Assembly (NCBI RefSeq): GCF_900099905.1
Contig: NZ_FNEE01000010.1
Location: 133,946-197,945 of the forward strand
Source of the DNA: Mesorhizobium muleiense
GTDB taxonomy: Bacteria > Pseudomonadota > Alphaproteobacteria > Rhizobiales > Rhizobiaceae
Direction of reading: 5' to 3'
Length of the DNA: 64,000 bases
The notes under the pieces were generated by a model. That model made no database searches, was not told where the DNA came from, and saw only the letters and a program-made list of their open reading frames with translations. Position numbers and translations under genes: made by a program. Positions within the stretch are counted from its first letter, which is position 1. Every line of letters begins with the position of its first letter. This document shows, piece after piece, positions 17,666 to 26,971 of the stretch.

Positions 17666-18631
17666 TCAAGGGTGCCAGACGGAAACCAGACCGTCAAGAA
17701 ACAAGCGATCGGCACCAAGTTCGTGAATGATGTCGCCGCCATAGTCGGGCAGGCCGAGCGCACTGCCGATGGTTCGCGCCATCGCCTTCGAGAACAGGAA
17801 ACCGCCGCTTTCCGCGTCCTTCCACTCCACCACCTTGAGCTTGGCGTCGACGCCCTTGGTTGCGAGCCAGTCGATCGCTTCGGTCTCGCCGCCGACCGCG
17901 TCGACCAATTTGTTGGCAACGGCCTGCCGGCCGGTGAAGATCGATCCGTCGGCCAGCGCCAGCGCCTCCGGTTTGGTCATCTTGCGGCGTTCGGCGACGA
18001 TGCCGACGAACCAGTCGTAGCTGTCGAGAATGAGCTTGCGGACCATGGTGCGCTCGTCGTCATTGGTCGGCTTGAAAGGCGACGGCGAAGCTTTCAACGG
18101 CGACGATTTCACTTCCTCGAGCTTGACGCCGAGTTTGTTCATGAGGCCGCTGACGTCCGGATACTGGATCAGCACGCCTATCGAGCCGACAATAGACGAT
18201 TTGCGCGCGACGATATGATCGGTCGCGGTGGCGATCATATAGCCCGCCGATGCGGCCAGCGTGCCGACCTGGGCCACCACCGGCTTCTCGGCGGCCAGCT
18301 CGCGCACTGCCTCGTAGATCGATTCGCCGCCGACGGTGGTGCCGCCAGGTGAATCGATCGACAGGATTACAGCTTTCACCCTCGAGGATTGACGGATGGC
18401 GTCCAGTTGCTTGATCAGGTCGTCGTCTTCGGTGATGGTGCCCTCGATCTTGACCTTGGCGATATGGTCGACCGCCGCGCCAGTGAAGTCATCGCCGTAA
18501 ATCCAGGTCGAAAAGGCAATCAGCCCGGCTGCTGCGACGACAAGCGCTGCAACGCGCCAGAATGTCAGCTTGCGGCGCAAGCGGCGGCGGTCGATCAGGT
18601 CGTCGGCTCTCAGTACCATGGTCAGCCTCAT
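17666..18631 (-). CDS. sppA: Signal peptide peptidase SppA
   Basis: A 321-residue membrane serine protease (S49 family) that degrades cleaved signal peptides. One N-terminal transmembrane helix lies at about residues 27-45. The single protease domain has the nucleophile-serine motif LAASAGYMIA near residue 147 and the Lys general-base region ending KRKMTKPEA. Its length fits the short, single-repeat 36K type. The start at 18631 is followed by a second ATG four codons later. Confidence 0.92.
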   Translation of the reverse strand: MRLTMVLRADDLIDRRRLRRKLTFWRVAALVVAAAGLIAFSTWIYGDDFTGAAVDHIAKVKIEGTITEDDDLIKQLDAIRQSSRVKAVILSIDSPGGTTVGGESIYEAVRELAAEKPVVAQVGTLAASAGYMIATATDHIVARKSSIVGSIGVLIQYPDVSGLMNKLGVKLEEVKSSPLKASPSPFKPTNDDERTMVRKLILDSYDWFVGIVAERRKMTKPEALALADGSIFTGRQAVANKLVDAVGGETEAIDWLATKGVDAKLKVVEWKDAESGGFLFSKAMARTIGSALGLPDYGGDIIHELGADRLFLDGLVSVWHP

Positions 18632-18878
18632 AGTCGGTGGGGAGCAGATGCTTTTAAAGCAACCGCCCGCGCCCGGCTACCGATTCCTGACGAGCTTGCG
18701 CCAAAGACAAGGTCTCGACGTTGGCGAGCCGGCGTTACGAGAGAACATAAAAGACCAATCCACAGCCCCTAACGCTGTCCGCCCGTATCTGGTATGACGT
18801 GCAAGTTGTGCCGGTTTCATTTTCGTTTGTGCAACAGCAACCGTCACACTTTTGCGGTTTTCCTCCGCTTGTGCTTGC

Positions 18879-18906
18879 TTGAGGGCGCCGGCATCCCACC
18901 TATAGG
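18879..18906 (+). promoter_or_regulatory. Sigma-70-type promoter of lptCAB
   Basis: TTGAGG (18879-18884) and TATAGG (18901-18906) are separated by 16 bases and lie 35 bases before the lptC start codon. The 18632-18941 gap otherwise shows no gene. Confidence 0.6.
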
Positions 18907-18941
18907 GGTGCTTGGCGGCAGGGGCTTAGAAGAAAGCAGTT

Positions 18942-19655
18942 ATGTTAGCGCGACCGATCGAACCGACCAACACCGAGACGGAGTTGGCTTCCCCGGACGT
19001 AGGCCCGGCGCGAGTCGACGCCTTCGGCATCGCCCAGCGCCATTCGCGCCGCGTGCGTATCTTGAAGCTGGCGGTGCCGCTGGCCGCTGCCGCGATCGCG
19101 GTCGCCGTCCCGGTCTATTCCTATCTCATGGCACCTGGCTCAATCCAGGTCCAGGCCGACGCCAGCGCGTTCGCCAATGGCAAGCTGGTGATGGCCAACC
19201 CCAAGCTCAACGGGTTCACCAAGCAGAAACTGCCCTATTCCATGACGGCTTTGCGCGCCATACAGGACGTGAGCCAGCAAGGTATCATCAATCTGGAAGG
19301 CATCGACGCCAAGCTGCCGATATCAACCGACAATGTGGCGGCCATCAATGCCCCGCACGGTAGCTTCAATCGCGATGGCAACACCATGAGCCTGACCAGC
19401 GATGTCACCATAACCACCACCGATGGTCTGGCGGCAAAGTTCAAATCGGTCTTTCTCGACATGGGCAAAGGCACTATGAAGACGAACGATCCGGTCGACG
19501 TCAGCCGTGGCGGGTCGCGGATTACCGCGGATTCGATGTCTGTCCAGGACAACGGCAAGATCGTGGTTTTCGAGAACAGAGTGCGTGTCAACATCGATCC
19601 CGCCAGCTTGAAGGCGGCAGAGGCAATGAGCGGAGAATCCAATGCGGTTCAGTAG
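18942..19655 (+). CDS. lptC: LPS export ABC transporter periplasmic protein LptC
   Basis: A 237-residue bitopic inner-membrane protein. It has a cytoplasmic N-terminus, one transmembrane helix at about residues 41-62 and a periplasmic beta-jellyroll domain with the typical repeating strands (MANPKLNGF, PYSMTALRA, DVTITTTDGLAAKF). LptC passes lipopolysaccharide from the LptBFG pump to LptA. Its last 14 bases overlap lptA. Sequence conservation in this family is low; the operon context secures the call. Confidence 0.9.
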   Translation: MLARPIEPTNTETELASPDVGPARVDAFGIAQRHSRRVRILKLAVPLAAAAIAVAVPVYSYLMAPGSIQVQADASAFANGKLVMANPKLNGFTKQKLPYSMTALRAIQDVSQQGIINLEGIDAKLPISTDNVAAINAPHGSFNRDGNTMSLTSDVTITTTDGLAAKFKSVFLDMGKGTMKTNDPVDVSRGGSRITADSMSVQDNGKIVVFENRVRVNIDPASLKAAEAMSGESNAVQ

Positions 19656-20267
19656 TTCGACACGGCTCGTGGCCGCGGCTTCGGCGTTGCCGGCCGTAGG
19701 GCTGGCCGCCCTGGGGCTGGCTTTGGGGCTGACTTTGGCGGCGGCGCCGGCTCTGGCGCAGTCCAGGACCACCAGCCAGCTGTCGGGCCTCAAACTGTCC
19801 GGCGACAAGCCCATCCAGATCGAAAGCGACAAGCTCGAGGTCCGCCAGGCGGATAGCGTCGCCGTGTTCACCGGCAATGTAAACGTCGTCCAGGGTCCGA
19901 CCTTGCTCAAGGCCGGCAAGATGACGGTCTATTACGTCAAGGATCCGGACGCAGCCGCCAAGGGTGAGCAGGCCTCGGGTGCCGCGATGACCGGCTCGGC
20001 CGACATCGACCGTCTGGAGGTCGCCAACAAGGTCTATATCAAATCGGACGACCAGGTCGCCACGGGCGACAGCGGCACCTTCGACATGAAGACGGAAGTG
20101 CTGGTGCTTTCAGGCAGCAAAGTCGTGCTCTCGCAAGGCGACAATGTACTGGTCGGCTGCAAGCTGACCGTGCAGATGAAGAGCGGTCTGGCCCAGGTCG
20201 ACCCCTGCGGCGGTGGACGCGTCATGATGTCGATCACGCCGCCGAAGTCGGGAGCGGCGAACCCCTG

Positions 20268-20268
<1 letters not shown>
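19642..20268 (+). CDS. lptA: LPS transport periplasmic protein LptA (OstA-like)
   Basis: A 208-residue secreted protein with a long signal peptide ending ALAQS near residue 34, followed by an OstA-like N-terminal domain (KPIQIESDKLEVRQADSVA, then VFTGNVNVVQGPTLLKAGKM). LptA polymerises into the periplasmic bridge that carries LPS to the outer membrane. The start overlaps lptC by 14 bases and its TGA overlaps the lptB start, so the three genes are translationally linked. Confidence 0.92.
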
Positions 20269-21086
<818 letters not shown>

Positions 21087-21097
21087 GCGTGAAAATT

Positions 21098-21140
21098 TCT
21101 GTCCAGACGCGGTTTTTGACGCGAGACAGAGCTTTTTTTT
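21098..21140 (+). terminator. Rho-independent terminator of lptCAB
   Basis: TCTGTC (21098-21103) pairs with GACAGA (21125-21130) and CGCG (21108-21111) with CGCG (21120-21123). The stem is followed by eight T residues at 21133-21140. This is the clearest intrinsic terminator in the window. Confidence 0.85.
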
Positions 21141-21191
21141 CGATTTCTCGTCGGAATACGCACGGACAGGCGAGTTTTGATCGCCGTCGCC

Positions 21192-21222
21192 TTGACAAGC
21201 AAAAGCCGGGCCAGTTTCTATG
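21192..21222 (+). promoter_or_regulatory. Sigma-70-type promoter of rpoN
   Basis: A perfect -35 TTGACA lies at 21192-21197. The -10 is TTTCTA (17-base spacer) or TCTATG (19-base spacer) at 21215-21222, about 55 bases before the rpoN start codon. It lies downstream of the lptB terminator, so rpoN should be transcribed independently. Confidence 0.6.
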
Positions 21223-21275
21223 CCGAACTCCTTCCGGCAGTCCGGATGCGTAGACAGGGCGTTTGAAACCGAACC

Positions 21276-22802
21276 ATGGCGTTGGCGGCAAAACTACAGC
21301 TACGACAGTCCCAGTCGCTGGTGATGACGCCGCAACTCATGCAGTCGATACGGCTGCTGCAGTTCACCCACATCGAGCTGGAACGCTTCATCGACGACGA
21401 GATCGAGCGCAATCCCTTGCTCGAGCGCGCCGAGCCGCAAGACGATGCCGTCAGCGACCAGGCGCAGAAGATCGATGCCGCGCCGGAAACGGTCACCGCC
21501 GGCGACTGGTTCGAGAAGGACACGGCGTGGAGCGCCGAGGCGATCTCGGAAAAGCTCGATACTTCGCTGGAAAACCTGTTTCCCGACGACCCCGGCACCA
21601 GCGAGCGACTCGGTCCCGACCTGACGGCCCAGTGGAAATCGGCATCCGGCAACGGTTCCGCATCCTCTTCCGACGGTTTTGACGTCGGAGACATGGCGGC
21701 CGGAGCCATCACGCTGCGCGAGCATGTCGCCGAGCAGGTTGCGCTTGCCTTCGCCGACCCGGCAGCACGGCTGATCGCCAGCGAACTGGCCGATGGCCTC
21801 GACGAGGCCGGCTACATGCGCGCCGACATGGCTGAGATCGCCACCCGTCTCGGCACCGACAGAGCGGCGGTGGCAAATGCGCTCGCGGTCTGCCAGACAT
21901 TCGAGCCCACCGGCCTCTTTGCCCGCGACCTTTCCGAATGCCTGTCGCTGCAGCTTGCCGTCCGCGACCGTCTCGACCCTGCGATGAAGGCTCTGATTGC
22001 CAATCTCGAACTCCTGGCCCGGCGCGATTTCCAGACCCTGAAACGGATTTGTGGGGTGGATGAGGAGGATCTGCTCGACATGCTGGCCGAGATACGTGCG
22101 CTCGATCCGCGCCCGGGGATGGCGTTTTCGGGCGGCGCCAGCGACGCGATCATCGCCGATGTCGAAGTGCGTGCGGCCAATGACGGGAGCTGGGTGATCG
22201 AACTCAACCCCGAAACGCTGCCGCGCGTGCTGGTCGACCATATCTATTTCGCCCGGGTTTCGCCGCATGCGAAAAATCAGACGGAAAAGGATTTCCTGGC
22301 GGAGTGCCTGCAAAACGCCAATTGGCTGACGCGCAGCCTCGATCAGCGGGCGAAGACCATCCTCAAGGTTGCCTCAGAAATCGTGCGCCAGCAGGACGCC
22401 TTCCTCGTCCATGGCGTGCGTCACCTGAGGCCGCTCAACCTGCGCACGGTGGCCGACGCTATCGGCATGCACGAATCGACCGTCAGCCGGGTCACCGCCA
22501 ACAAATACATGCTGACGCCGCGCGGCGTGTTCGAACTGCGCTATTTCTTCACCGCCTCGATCGCTTCGTCGGGTGGCGGTGACGCGCATTCGTCTGAAGC
22601 GGTGCGCGACCGCATCAAGCAGTTGATCGACGAGGAGAAACCTGCCGACGTGCTTTCCGACGACGCGATTGTGGATATGTTGCGGGAAAGCGGCGTCGAT
22701 ATCGCCAGGCGCACGGTCGCCAAGTATCGGGAGGGCATGAATATTCCCTCGTCGGTGCAGCGGCGGCGTGAAAAACGCGCTTTGGCCAGCGCCGGACGTT
22801 GA
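21276..22802 (+). CDS. rpoN: RNA polymerase sigma-54 factor RpoN
   Basis: A 508-residue sigma-54. Region I (LQLRQSQSLVMTPQLMQSIRLLQ) contacts the activator. An acidic region II follows, then the core-binding domain (about residues 140-330), the HTH (TVADAIGMHESTVSRVTANKYM) and the RpoN box ARRTVAKYRE at residues 477-486, which reads the -24 promoter element. All parts are present, so the factor should be functional. In rhizobia it controls nitrogen assimilation and, in symbiosis, nif and fix genes. The order lptB-rpoN-hpf-ptsN is conserved in proteobacteria. Confidence 0.97.
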   Translation: MALAAKLQLRQSQSLVMTPQLMQSIRLLQFTHIELERFIDDEIERNPLLERAEPQDDAVSDQAQKIDAAPETVTAGDWFEKDTAWSAEAISEKLDTSLENLFPDDPGTSERLGPDLTAQWKSASGNGSASSSDGFDVGDMAAGAITLREHVAEQVALAFADPAARLIASELADGLDEAGYMRADMAEIATRLGTDRAAVANALAVCQTFEPTGLFARDLSECLSLQLAVRDRLDPAMKALIANLELLARRDFQTLKRICGVDEEDLLDMLAEIRALDPRPGMAFSGGASDAIIADVEVRAANDGSWVIELNPETLPRVLVDHIYFARVSPHAKNQTEKDFLAECLQNANWLTRSLDQRAKTILKVASEIVRQQDAFLVHGVRHLRPLNLRTVADAIGMHESTVSRVTANKYMLTPRGVFELRYFFTASIASSGGGDAHSSEAVRDRIKQLIDEEKPADVLSDDAIVDMLRESGVDIARRTVAKYREGMNIPSSVQRRREKRALASAGR

Positions 22803-22837
22803 TCTCCGACTGAATTTTCGACAGCTTTCGCACTTCA

Positions 22838-22866
22838 TTGACAAGCCGCAATGAAGTGGCTAGAAG
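22838..22866 (+). promoter_or_regulatory. Sigma-70-type promoter in the rpoN-hpf gap
   Basis: TTGACA (22838-22843) and TAGAAG (22861-22866) are 17 bases apart, giving a leader of about 200 bases before hpf. The start of that leader contains GC-rich self-complementary sequence (GCCCG...CGGGC near 22866-22887). Confidence 0.6.
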
Positions 22867-23071
22867 CCCGCCCGCATGGGACGGGCTACTGCCCGCATGC
22901 GGATGGTCCGTCACGACGTTGGCCACGGGACGGTCAAGAAGGCGGCTTGTGATCAATCGGAAAAGTTCGGATTTAAAATCGGCGCAAGTGACGCCGCAAA
23001 GCTTGTGCGCTCAGACCACGGGTATAAACTCGGGACAGTTTGAAGCCTGAGCAAGGAAGGTCAGTATTCAG

Positions 23072-23656
23072 ATGACGCTGCGCATATCAGGAAAACACAT
23101 GGATATCGGCGATGCGTTCCGTACGCGCATCAACGACCGTGTCGGAGAGGTGATCGGGAAATATTTCGATCGGGGCTTTTCTGGGCAAATTGTAGTCGTC
23201 AAATCGGGATCGCGCTACACGGCCGATTGCATGATCCGGCTGGATTCCGGCGCTTCGCTGCAGGCGACCGGTGAAGCGCAGGACCCGACGCTCGCTTTCG
23301 AGGCGGCGGCGGATCGCCTCGAGACCCGCCTTCGCCGCTACAAGCGTCGGCTGAAGTCGCATAATTCAGGCAACGCCAATGGCGAACCCACCGACGTCGC
23401 CTATACGGTGATGGCGCCGCTTGCCGACGATGACGAGGAAATGCCGGAGAATTTCGCGCCAGCCATCGTCGCCGAATCAACCATGACGCTGCGGACCATG
23501 TCGGTGGCGTCAGCCGTGATCGAACTCGACACCAAGGACAGCCCGGTCCTCGTCTTCCGCAACGCCGGGAACGAGCATCTCAATATCGTCTATCGTCGGC
23601 CGGACGGAAACATCGGCTGGATCGACCCGTCTACGACCAAGGTCGCGCAGGGCTAA
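23072..23656 (+). CDS. hpf: Ribosome hibernation promoting factor, long form
   Basis: A 194-residue ribosome-associated protein. The N-terminal S30AE domain (about residues 1-105) binds the 30S decoding region, and the C-terminal dimerisation domain (about 138-190, including SPVLVFRNAGNEHLNIVYRR) allows 100S disome formation by a single protein. The length marks the long form, as usual in alphaproteobacteria. Its TAA is the first three bases of a 23-bp tandem repeat array. It follows rpoN and precedes ptsN. Confidence 0.93.
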   Translation: MTLRISGKHMDIGDAFRTRINDRVGEVIGKYFDRGFSGQIVVVKSGSRYTADCMIRLDSGASLQATGEAQDPTLAFEAAADRLETRLRRYKRRLKSHNSGNANGEPTDVAYTVMAPLADDDEEMPENFAPAIVAESTMTLRTMSVASAVIELDTKDSPVLVFRNAGNEHLNIVYRRPDGNIGWIDPSTTKVAQG

Positions 23657-23745
23657 CGGCCAAGGCCGCACTGGGCTGACGGCCAAGGCCGCACTGGGCT
23701 GACGGCCAAGGCCGCACTGGGATGACGGCCAAGGCCGCACTGGGA
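23654..23745. repeat. Four tandem copies of a 23-bp unit
   Basis: Units start at 23654, 23677, 23700 and 23723 and differ by only one or two bases; the body of each is ACGGCCAAGGCCGCACTGGG. GGCCaaGGCC inside each unit is itself palindromic. The array begins with the hpf stop codon and ends 63 bases before ptsN. Confidence 0.92.
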
Positions 23746-23808
23746 TAAGGCACCAGCCGCACGCGAGAGTGAGGGCTGGCGACGGCAGGCGAACAAGGGA
23801 TTTCAAGT

Positions 23809-24273
23809 ATGGACCTGAGCGATCTTATCAACGTTCCGGCAATCTTGCCGGCGTTGAAGGCGAACTCCAAGAAGCAACTGCTGCAAATGCTGTCCGAAAG
23901 GGCGGCGGCGATTGCCGGCATTCCGGAACGGGAGGTGTTCGACACCATCCTGCAGCGTGAACGGCTGGGCTCGACCGGTGTCGGCAACGGCATTGCCATT
24001 CCGCATGGCAAGCTGGCCGGGGTGAAGCGGATCGCCGGGGTTTTCGCCCGGCTGGAGACGCCGGTCGATTTCGAGGCGCTGGACGACCAGCCGGTCGATC
24101 TGGTGTTCCTGCTTTTGGCGCCCGAAGGCGCCGGCGCCGACCATCTCAAGGCGCTGTCGCGCATTGCGCGGGTGCTGCGCGACGCCGACACGGTGGCCAA
24201 GATCAGGGGCACCCGCGACGCCGCCGCGATCCATGCGCTTTTATCGGATACACAAGCCTCGCACGCGGCCTGA
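23809..24273 (+). CDS. ptsN: Nitrogen PTS EIIA protein PtsN
   Basis: A 154-residue EIIA-Ntr of the fructose/mannitol EIIA fold. The phosphorylated histidine is His66 in NGIAIPHGKL. It receives phosphate from PtsP and NPr and regulates potassium transporters, nitrogen and carbon metabolism by protein contact rather than sugar transport. In rhizobia EIIA-Ntr binds KdpD, which makes the kdp operon at 46-54 kb in this window relevant (known for Rhizobium; inferred here). Confidence 0.93.
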   Translation: MDLSDLINVPAILPALKANSKKQLLQMLSERAAAIAGIPEREVFDTILQRERLGSTGVGNGIAIPHGKLAGVKRIAGVFARLETPVDFEALDDQPVDLVFLLLAPEGAGADHLKALSRIARVLRDADTVAKIRGTRDAAAIHALLSDTQASHAA

Positions 24274-24297
24274 GTTTTTTCGATCAGTTCGGTTAAG

Positions 24298-24316
24298 GGG
24301 CCGCCGCGAGCGGCCC
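24298..24316. terminator. GC-rich hairpin after ptsN
   Basis: GGGCCGC (24298-24304) and GCGGCCC (24310-24316) form a 7-bp stem with a 5-base loop between two convergent genes. There is no T tract, so a terminator role is tentative. Confidence 0.4.
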
Positions 24317-24364
24317 TGTCCGTTCTAACCAGATCGCTGCGCCGTCTTGTTGGTGGATGGCGAC

Positions 24365-24622
24365 TTAGTGGATCGCGACGGGGGTCAGGTCGTTTTCCAG
24401 GGCGCCGGCCAGCGCCCGCTCGCGAGCGTCGGAAAGCAGGATCGGCTGGCCGTTGGCGGCAAACAGGGCCCACAGTTCCAGCCCGGGCGCGATTTCGCCG
24501 AGGCCCGGGAAACGGCCGCGCAGATCGTCGCTCGAGATTTTCCTGAGATAGGCGACCGAGCCTTCGCCGAGATGGGCGAATTCGCCGCTGGTCATGATAA
24601 GATTTTCGTCAGTTCTGGTCAT
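24365..24622 (-). CDS. DUF1150 family protein
   Basis: An 85-residue soluble protein of the alphaproteobacterial DUF1150 family (EFAHLGEGSVAYLRKISSDD, then LWALFAANGQPILLSD). It follows the hsp20 gene by 63 bases on the same strand, an arrangement repeated in rhizobial genomes, so it is probably part of the same heat-shock transcript. Its biochemical role is unknown. Confidence 0.85.
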   Translation of the reverse strand: MTRTDENLIMTSGEFAHLGEGSVAYLRKISSDDLRGRFPGLGEIAPGLELWALFAANGQPILLSDARERALAGALENDLTPVAIH

Positions 24623-24685
24623 TTAAGCCTCCGTGCAGCGAGGACCCCGTTCAAGGCCGCCTCGCATGAGAGCAATCGGTAAAAA

Positions 24686-25111
24686 TCAGTCTTTCACCGA
24701 TATGTTTATTTTCCGTACCAGCCGTTCGGACTCGGGCCGATCGAGATCGATCGACAAAAGACCGTTCTTCAGCTCCGCCGCGATCACCCGCATGCCGTCG
24801 GCCAGCACGAAACAGCGCTGGAACTGGCGCGCGGCAATGCCGCGGTGCAGAAATTCGCGCTCGGTGTCATCGTTCTGACGGCCGCGCACGACCAACTGGT
24901 TCTCCTCCGTGGTCACATCGAGATCGGTTTCGGCGAAACCGGCGACAGCGAGCGTGATACGCAGCCTTTCGGCCTTGCCGTCGGCACCGCTGAGGCGCTC
25001 GATGTTGTAGGGAGGGTAGCTGTCACCCGACTTCGCCAGACGCTCCAGGGTCTTTTCCATGGCGTCAAAACCCAGGAGAAGCGGGCTGGAAAAAGGCGTC
25101 ATTCGGCTCAT
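24686..25111 (-). CDS. Small heat-shock protein, Hsp20/alpha-crystallin family
   Basis: A 141-residue holdase that binds unfolding proteins. The alpha-crystallin domain covers about residues 33-125, with the consensus block LAVAGFAETDLDVTTEENQLVVRG and the beta-8/9 region AAELKNGLLSIDLDRP; the C-terminal tail has the I-x-I-like motif INISV. ATG 25111 (MSRMTPF) is chosen over a longer frame because AGGA lies nine bases upstream. That ribosome site sits inside a ROSE-like hairpin and an RpoH-like promoter lies further upstream. Confidence 0.92.
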   Translation of the reverse strand: MSRMTPFSSPLLLGFDAMEKTLERLAKSGDSYPPYNIERLSGADGKAERLRITLAVAGFAETDLDVTTEENQLVVRGRQNDDTEREFLHRGIAARQFQRCFVLADGMRVIAAELKNGLLSIDLDRPESERLVRKINISVKD

Positions 25112-25118
25112 GTTACAC

Positions 25119-25168
25119 TGTCCTCTCAAGAGCGACATAAACTGGAAAAACCCGTATGGCATTTTTCC
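25119..25168 (-). promoter_or_regulatory. ROSE-like RNA thermometer in the hsp20 leader
   Basis: On the minus strand the leader contains TGTC-G-CTC-TTGA-GAG-GACA (25137-25119). This is a hairpin in which a single bulged G sits within the TCGCT element that pairs with the ribosome site GAGAGGA. It matches the ROSE rule UYGCU-N-AGGA, including the diagnostic bulge. A second hairpin (GGAAAAA 25168-25162 with TTTTTCC 25150-25144) precedes it. Melting at heat-shock temperature would free the ribosome site. Confidence 0.75.
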
Positions 25169-25179
25169 CGATGGTCTTG

Positions 25180-25208
25180 ATATGGTCCGCCCGGCGGTCG
25201 AGTTCAAG
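25180..25208 (-). promoter_or_regulatory. RpoH-like heat-shock promoter of hsp20
   Basis: On the minus strand CTTGAA (25208-25203) is followed after 17 bases by CCATAT (25185-25180), close to the RpoH consensus CTTGAA and CCCCATNT. Transcription would start near 25173 and give a leader of about 62 bases. Confidence 0.65.
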
Positions 25209-25253
25209 CCGTCAAAATCCCCGCCCAAAAAGACTCCCTAAAAAGGAATTGAA

Positions 25254-26195
25254 ATGCCCCAATCCCGCAAGATCATCATCGACACGGATCCCGGCCAGGA
25301 CGATGCCGTCGCCATATTGCTGGCGCTCGGCAGCGCCGAGCTGGAGATCGTCGGCATGACCGCCGTCGCCGGCAACGTGCCGCTGAGGCTCACCGAAAAG
25401 AATGCACGCAAGATCTGCGAACTGGCCGGCCGGCCTGACATCAAGGTCTATGCCGGCGCCATCCGGCCGCTGGCGCGCGAACTGGTCACCGCCGAGGAGG
25501 TGCACGGCGAGACCGGGCTCAACGGACCGCAATTGCCCGAACCAACCATGGAGCTGCAGGCCCAGTACGCGGTCGATTTCATCGTCGAGACGCTGATGAA
25601 GGAAGAGAGCGGCACGATCACCCTGTGCGCGCTCGGCCCGCTCACCAACATAGCGCTGGCGCTGATCCGCGAGCCGAAGATCGCGCCGCGCATCAAGGAA
25701 ATCGTGCTGATGGGCGGCGGCTTCTTCGAAGGCGGCAACGTCACCCCGACCTCCGAATTCAACATCTATGTCGACCCGCATGCCGCCGATGTCGTATTCA
25801 AATCCGGCATTCCGATCGTCATGATGCCGCTCGACGTCACCCACAAGGCGCTGACCACGGCCAAGCGCACCCAAGCCTACCGCAAGCTCGGCACCAGGGT
25901 CGGCACGGCCACGGCGGAGATGCTGGAATTCTTCGAACGATTCGACGAAGCGAAATACGGCACCGACGGCGGTCCGCTGCATGACCCTTGCGTCATCGCT
26001 TATCTGCTGAAACCCGAGCTGTTCAGGGGCCGCAACTGCAACGTCGCTGTGGAAACCGCCTCGGAACTCACCATGGGCATGACCGTGATCGACTGGTGGG
26101 GCGTGACCAAACGGCCGAGCAACGCCATGGTGATGCGCGACATCGACCACGATGCGTTGTTCGCGCTGCTGCTGGAAAGGCTGGGCCGGCTTTAG
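25254..26195 (+). CDS. Inosine-uridine preferring nucleoside hydrolase family protein
   Basis: A 313-residue N-ribohydrolase that splits nucleosides into base and ribose. The N-terminal calcium-binding cluster DTDPGQDD at residues 10-17 is intact, and the second metal/ribose site includes the NIYVDPHAAD block near residue 170; the C-terminal catalytic HDPCVIAYLL starts near residue 242. AAAAGGAA precedes the ATG. A ribokinase gene lies 2.2 kb downstream on the other strand, which would process the released ribose. Base specificity is unknown. Confidence 0.92.
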   Translation: MPQSRKIIIDTDPGQDDAVAILLALGSAELEIVGMTAVAGNVPLRLTEKNARKICELAGRPDIKVYAGAIRPLARELVTAEEVHGETGLNGPQLPEPTMELQAQYAVDFIVETLMKEESGTITLCALGPLTNIALALIREPKIAPRIKEIVLMGGGFFEGGNVTPTSEFNIYVDPHAADVVFKSGIPIVMMPLDVTHKALTTAKRTQAYRKLGTRVGTATAEMLEFFERFDEAKYGTDGGPLHDPCVIAYLLKPELFRGRNCNVAVETASELTMGMTVIDWWGVTKRPSNAMVMRDIDHDALFALLLERLGRL

Positions 26196-26199
26196 GTTC

Positions 26200-26231
26200 T
26201 TCTTCTCCCCAGGGGCCCCAGGGGAGAAGAA
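26200..26231. terminator. Symmetric hairpin between convergent genes
   Basis: TTCTTCTCCCC (26200-26210) pairs with GGGGAGAAGAA (26221-26231) across a 10-base loop. The stem is strong, but neither strand has a T tract after the stem, so it may only block exonucleases or transcription weakly. Confidence 0.5.
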
Positions 26232-26243
26232 AAAGAGTGCCGC

Positions 26244-26858
26244 TCACTTCGCTTTTGAAAATGCCAGCCACAGGCCGCCGCCGACCAGAAAACTGCCGCT
26301 TATCCGCGACAGCAGCTTGACGCGGCCGGCCGAAAGCAGGCGTCCGGCGCGGCCGGCGGCCAGCGCGTAGGTCGAATCCGATACGGCGGCAAAGATCATG
26401 GCGGTGAGACCCATGACGCCGATCTGCAACCCATAGTTGCCGTCAGGGGCGATGAACTGCGGAAAGAAGGCGCCGAAGAACACCAGCGTCTTGGGATTGC
26501 TGATCGCCACCAGCAGGCCCTGCAGGAAGAAGCCGCCGCGCGGTGTCTTTGCCGATCCGTCGGCGTTCAGCTTGCCCTTGGAGCGGAACATCTGCACACC
26601 CATCCAGATCAGATAGGCGGCACCGATCAGCCTGACCCATTCGAACCAATGGCCCATTCCCGCGATCAAAGAGGTCAATCCGATGCCGACAATGGCGATC
26701 ATGATCGCCAGTCCGGCCTGTGTGCCGGCGACGTTGGCGAGGCCGGCGCGAGAGCCATGGCGGATGCTGTTGGCGATGATCAGCGTGACCGTCGGTCCGG
26801 GTACCAGGATGATGACAAGGCAGGCGACGAGATAGGTGGCATAGAGTTCCAGCGACAT
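26244..26858 (-). CDS. LysE/RhtB family amino-acid exporter
   Basis: A 204-residue inner-membrane protein with six predicted helices. The N-terminal family motif LVPGPTVTLIIANSIRHG and the second signature AISNPKTLVFFGAFFPQF place it in the RhtB branch, whose members export homoserine, threonine or other small metabolites. Start ATG 26858 (MSLELYATY) is chosen over the longer frame to 26954. The substrate is not predictable. Confidence 0.88.
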   Translation of the reverse strand: MSLELYATYLVACLVIILVPGPTVTLIIANSIRHGSRAGLANVAGTQAGLAIMIAIVGIGLTSLIAGMGHWFEWVRLIGAAYLIWMGVQMFRSKGKLNADGSAKTPRGGFFLQGLLVAISNPKTLVFFGAFFPQFIAPDGNYGLQIGVMGLTAMIFAAVSDSTYALAAGRAGRLLSAGRVKLLSRISGSFLVGGGLWLAFSKAK

Positions 26859-26971
26859 GATTTCCTCGACGGTATGCGGCTTTGCGACACGGCTTACCGC
26901 GATCAATGCATGACAGTAACGCGGGTGCAAGCCGGCAAGAGATGTCGCCGGCAACCTTGACCTGGATTATT

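Noticed and set aside
23654..23745. Possible CRISPR-like array
   Set aside because: The units are directly adjacent with no spacers, so this is a tandem repeat and not a CRISPR array.
26200..26231. Classic intrinsic terminator between the nucleoside hydrolase and exporter genes
   Set aside because: The stem is strong but there is no T tract after it on either strand; kept only as a hairpin of moderate confidence.
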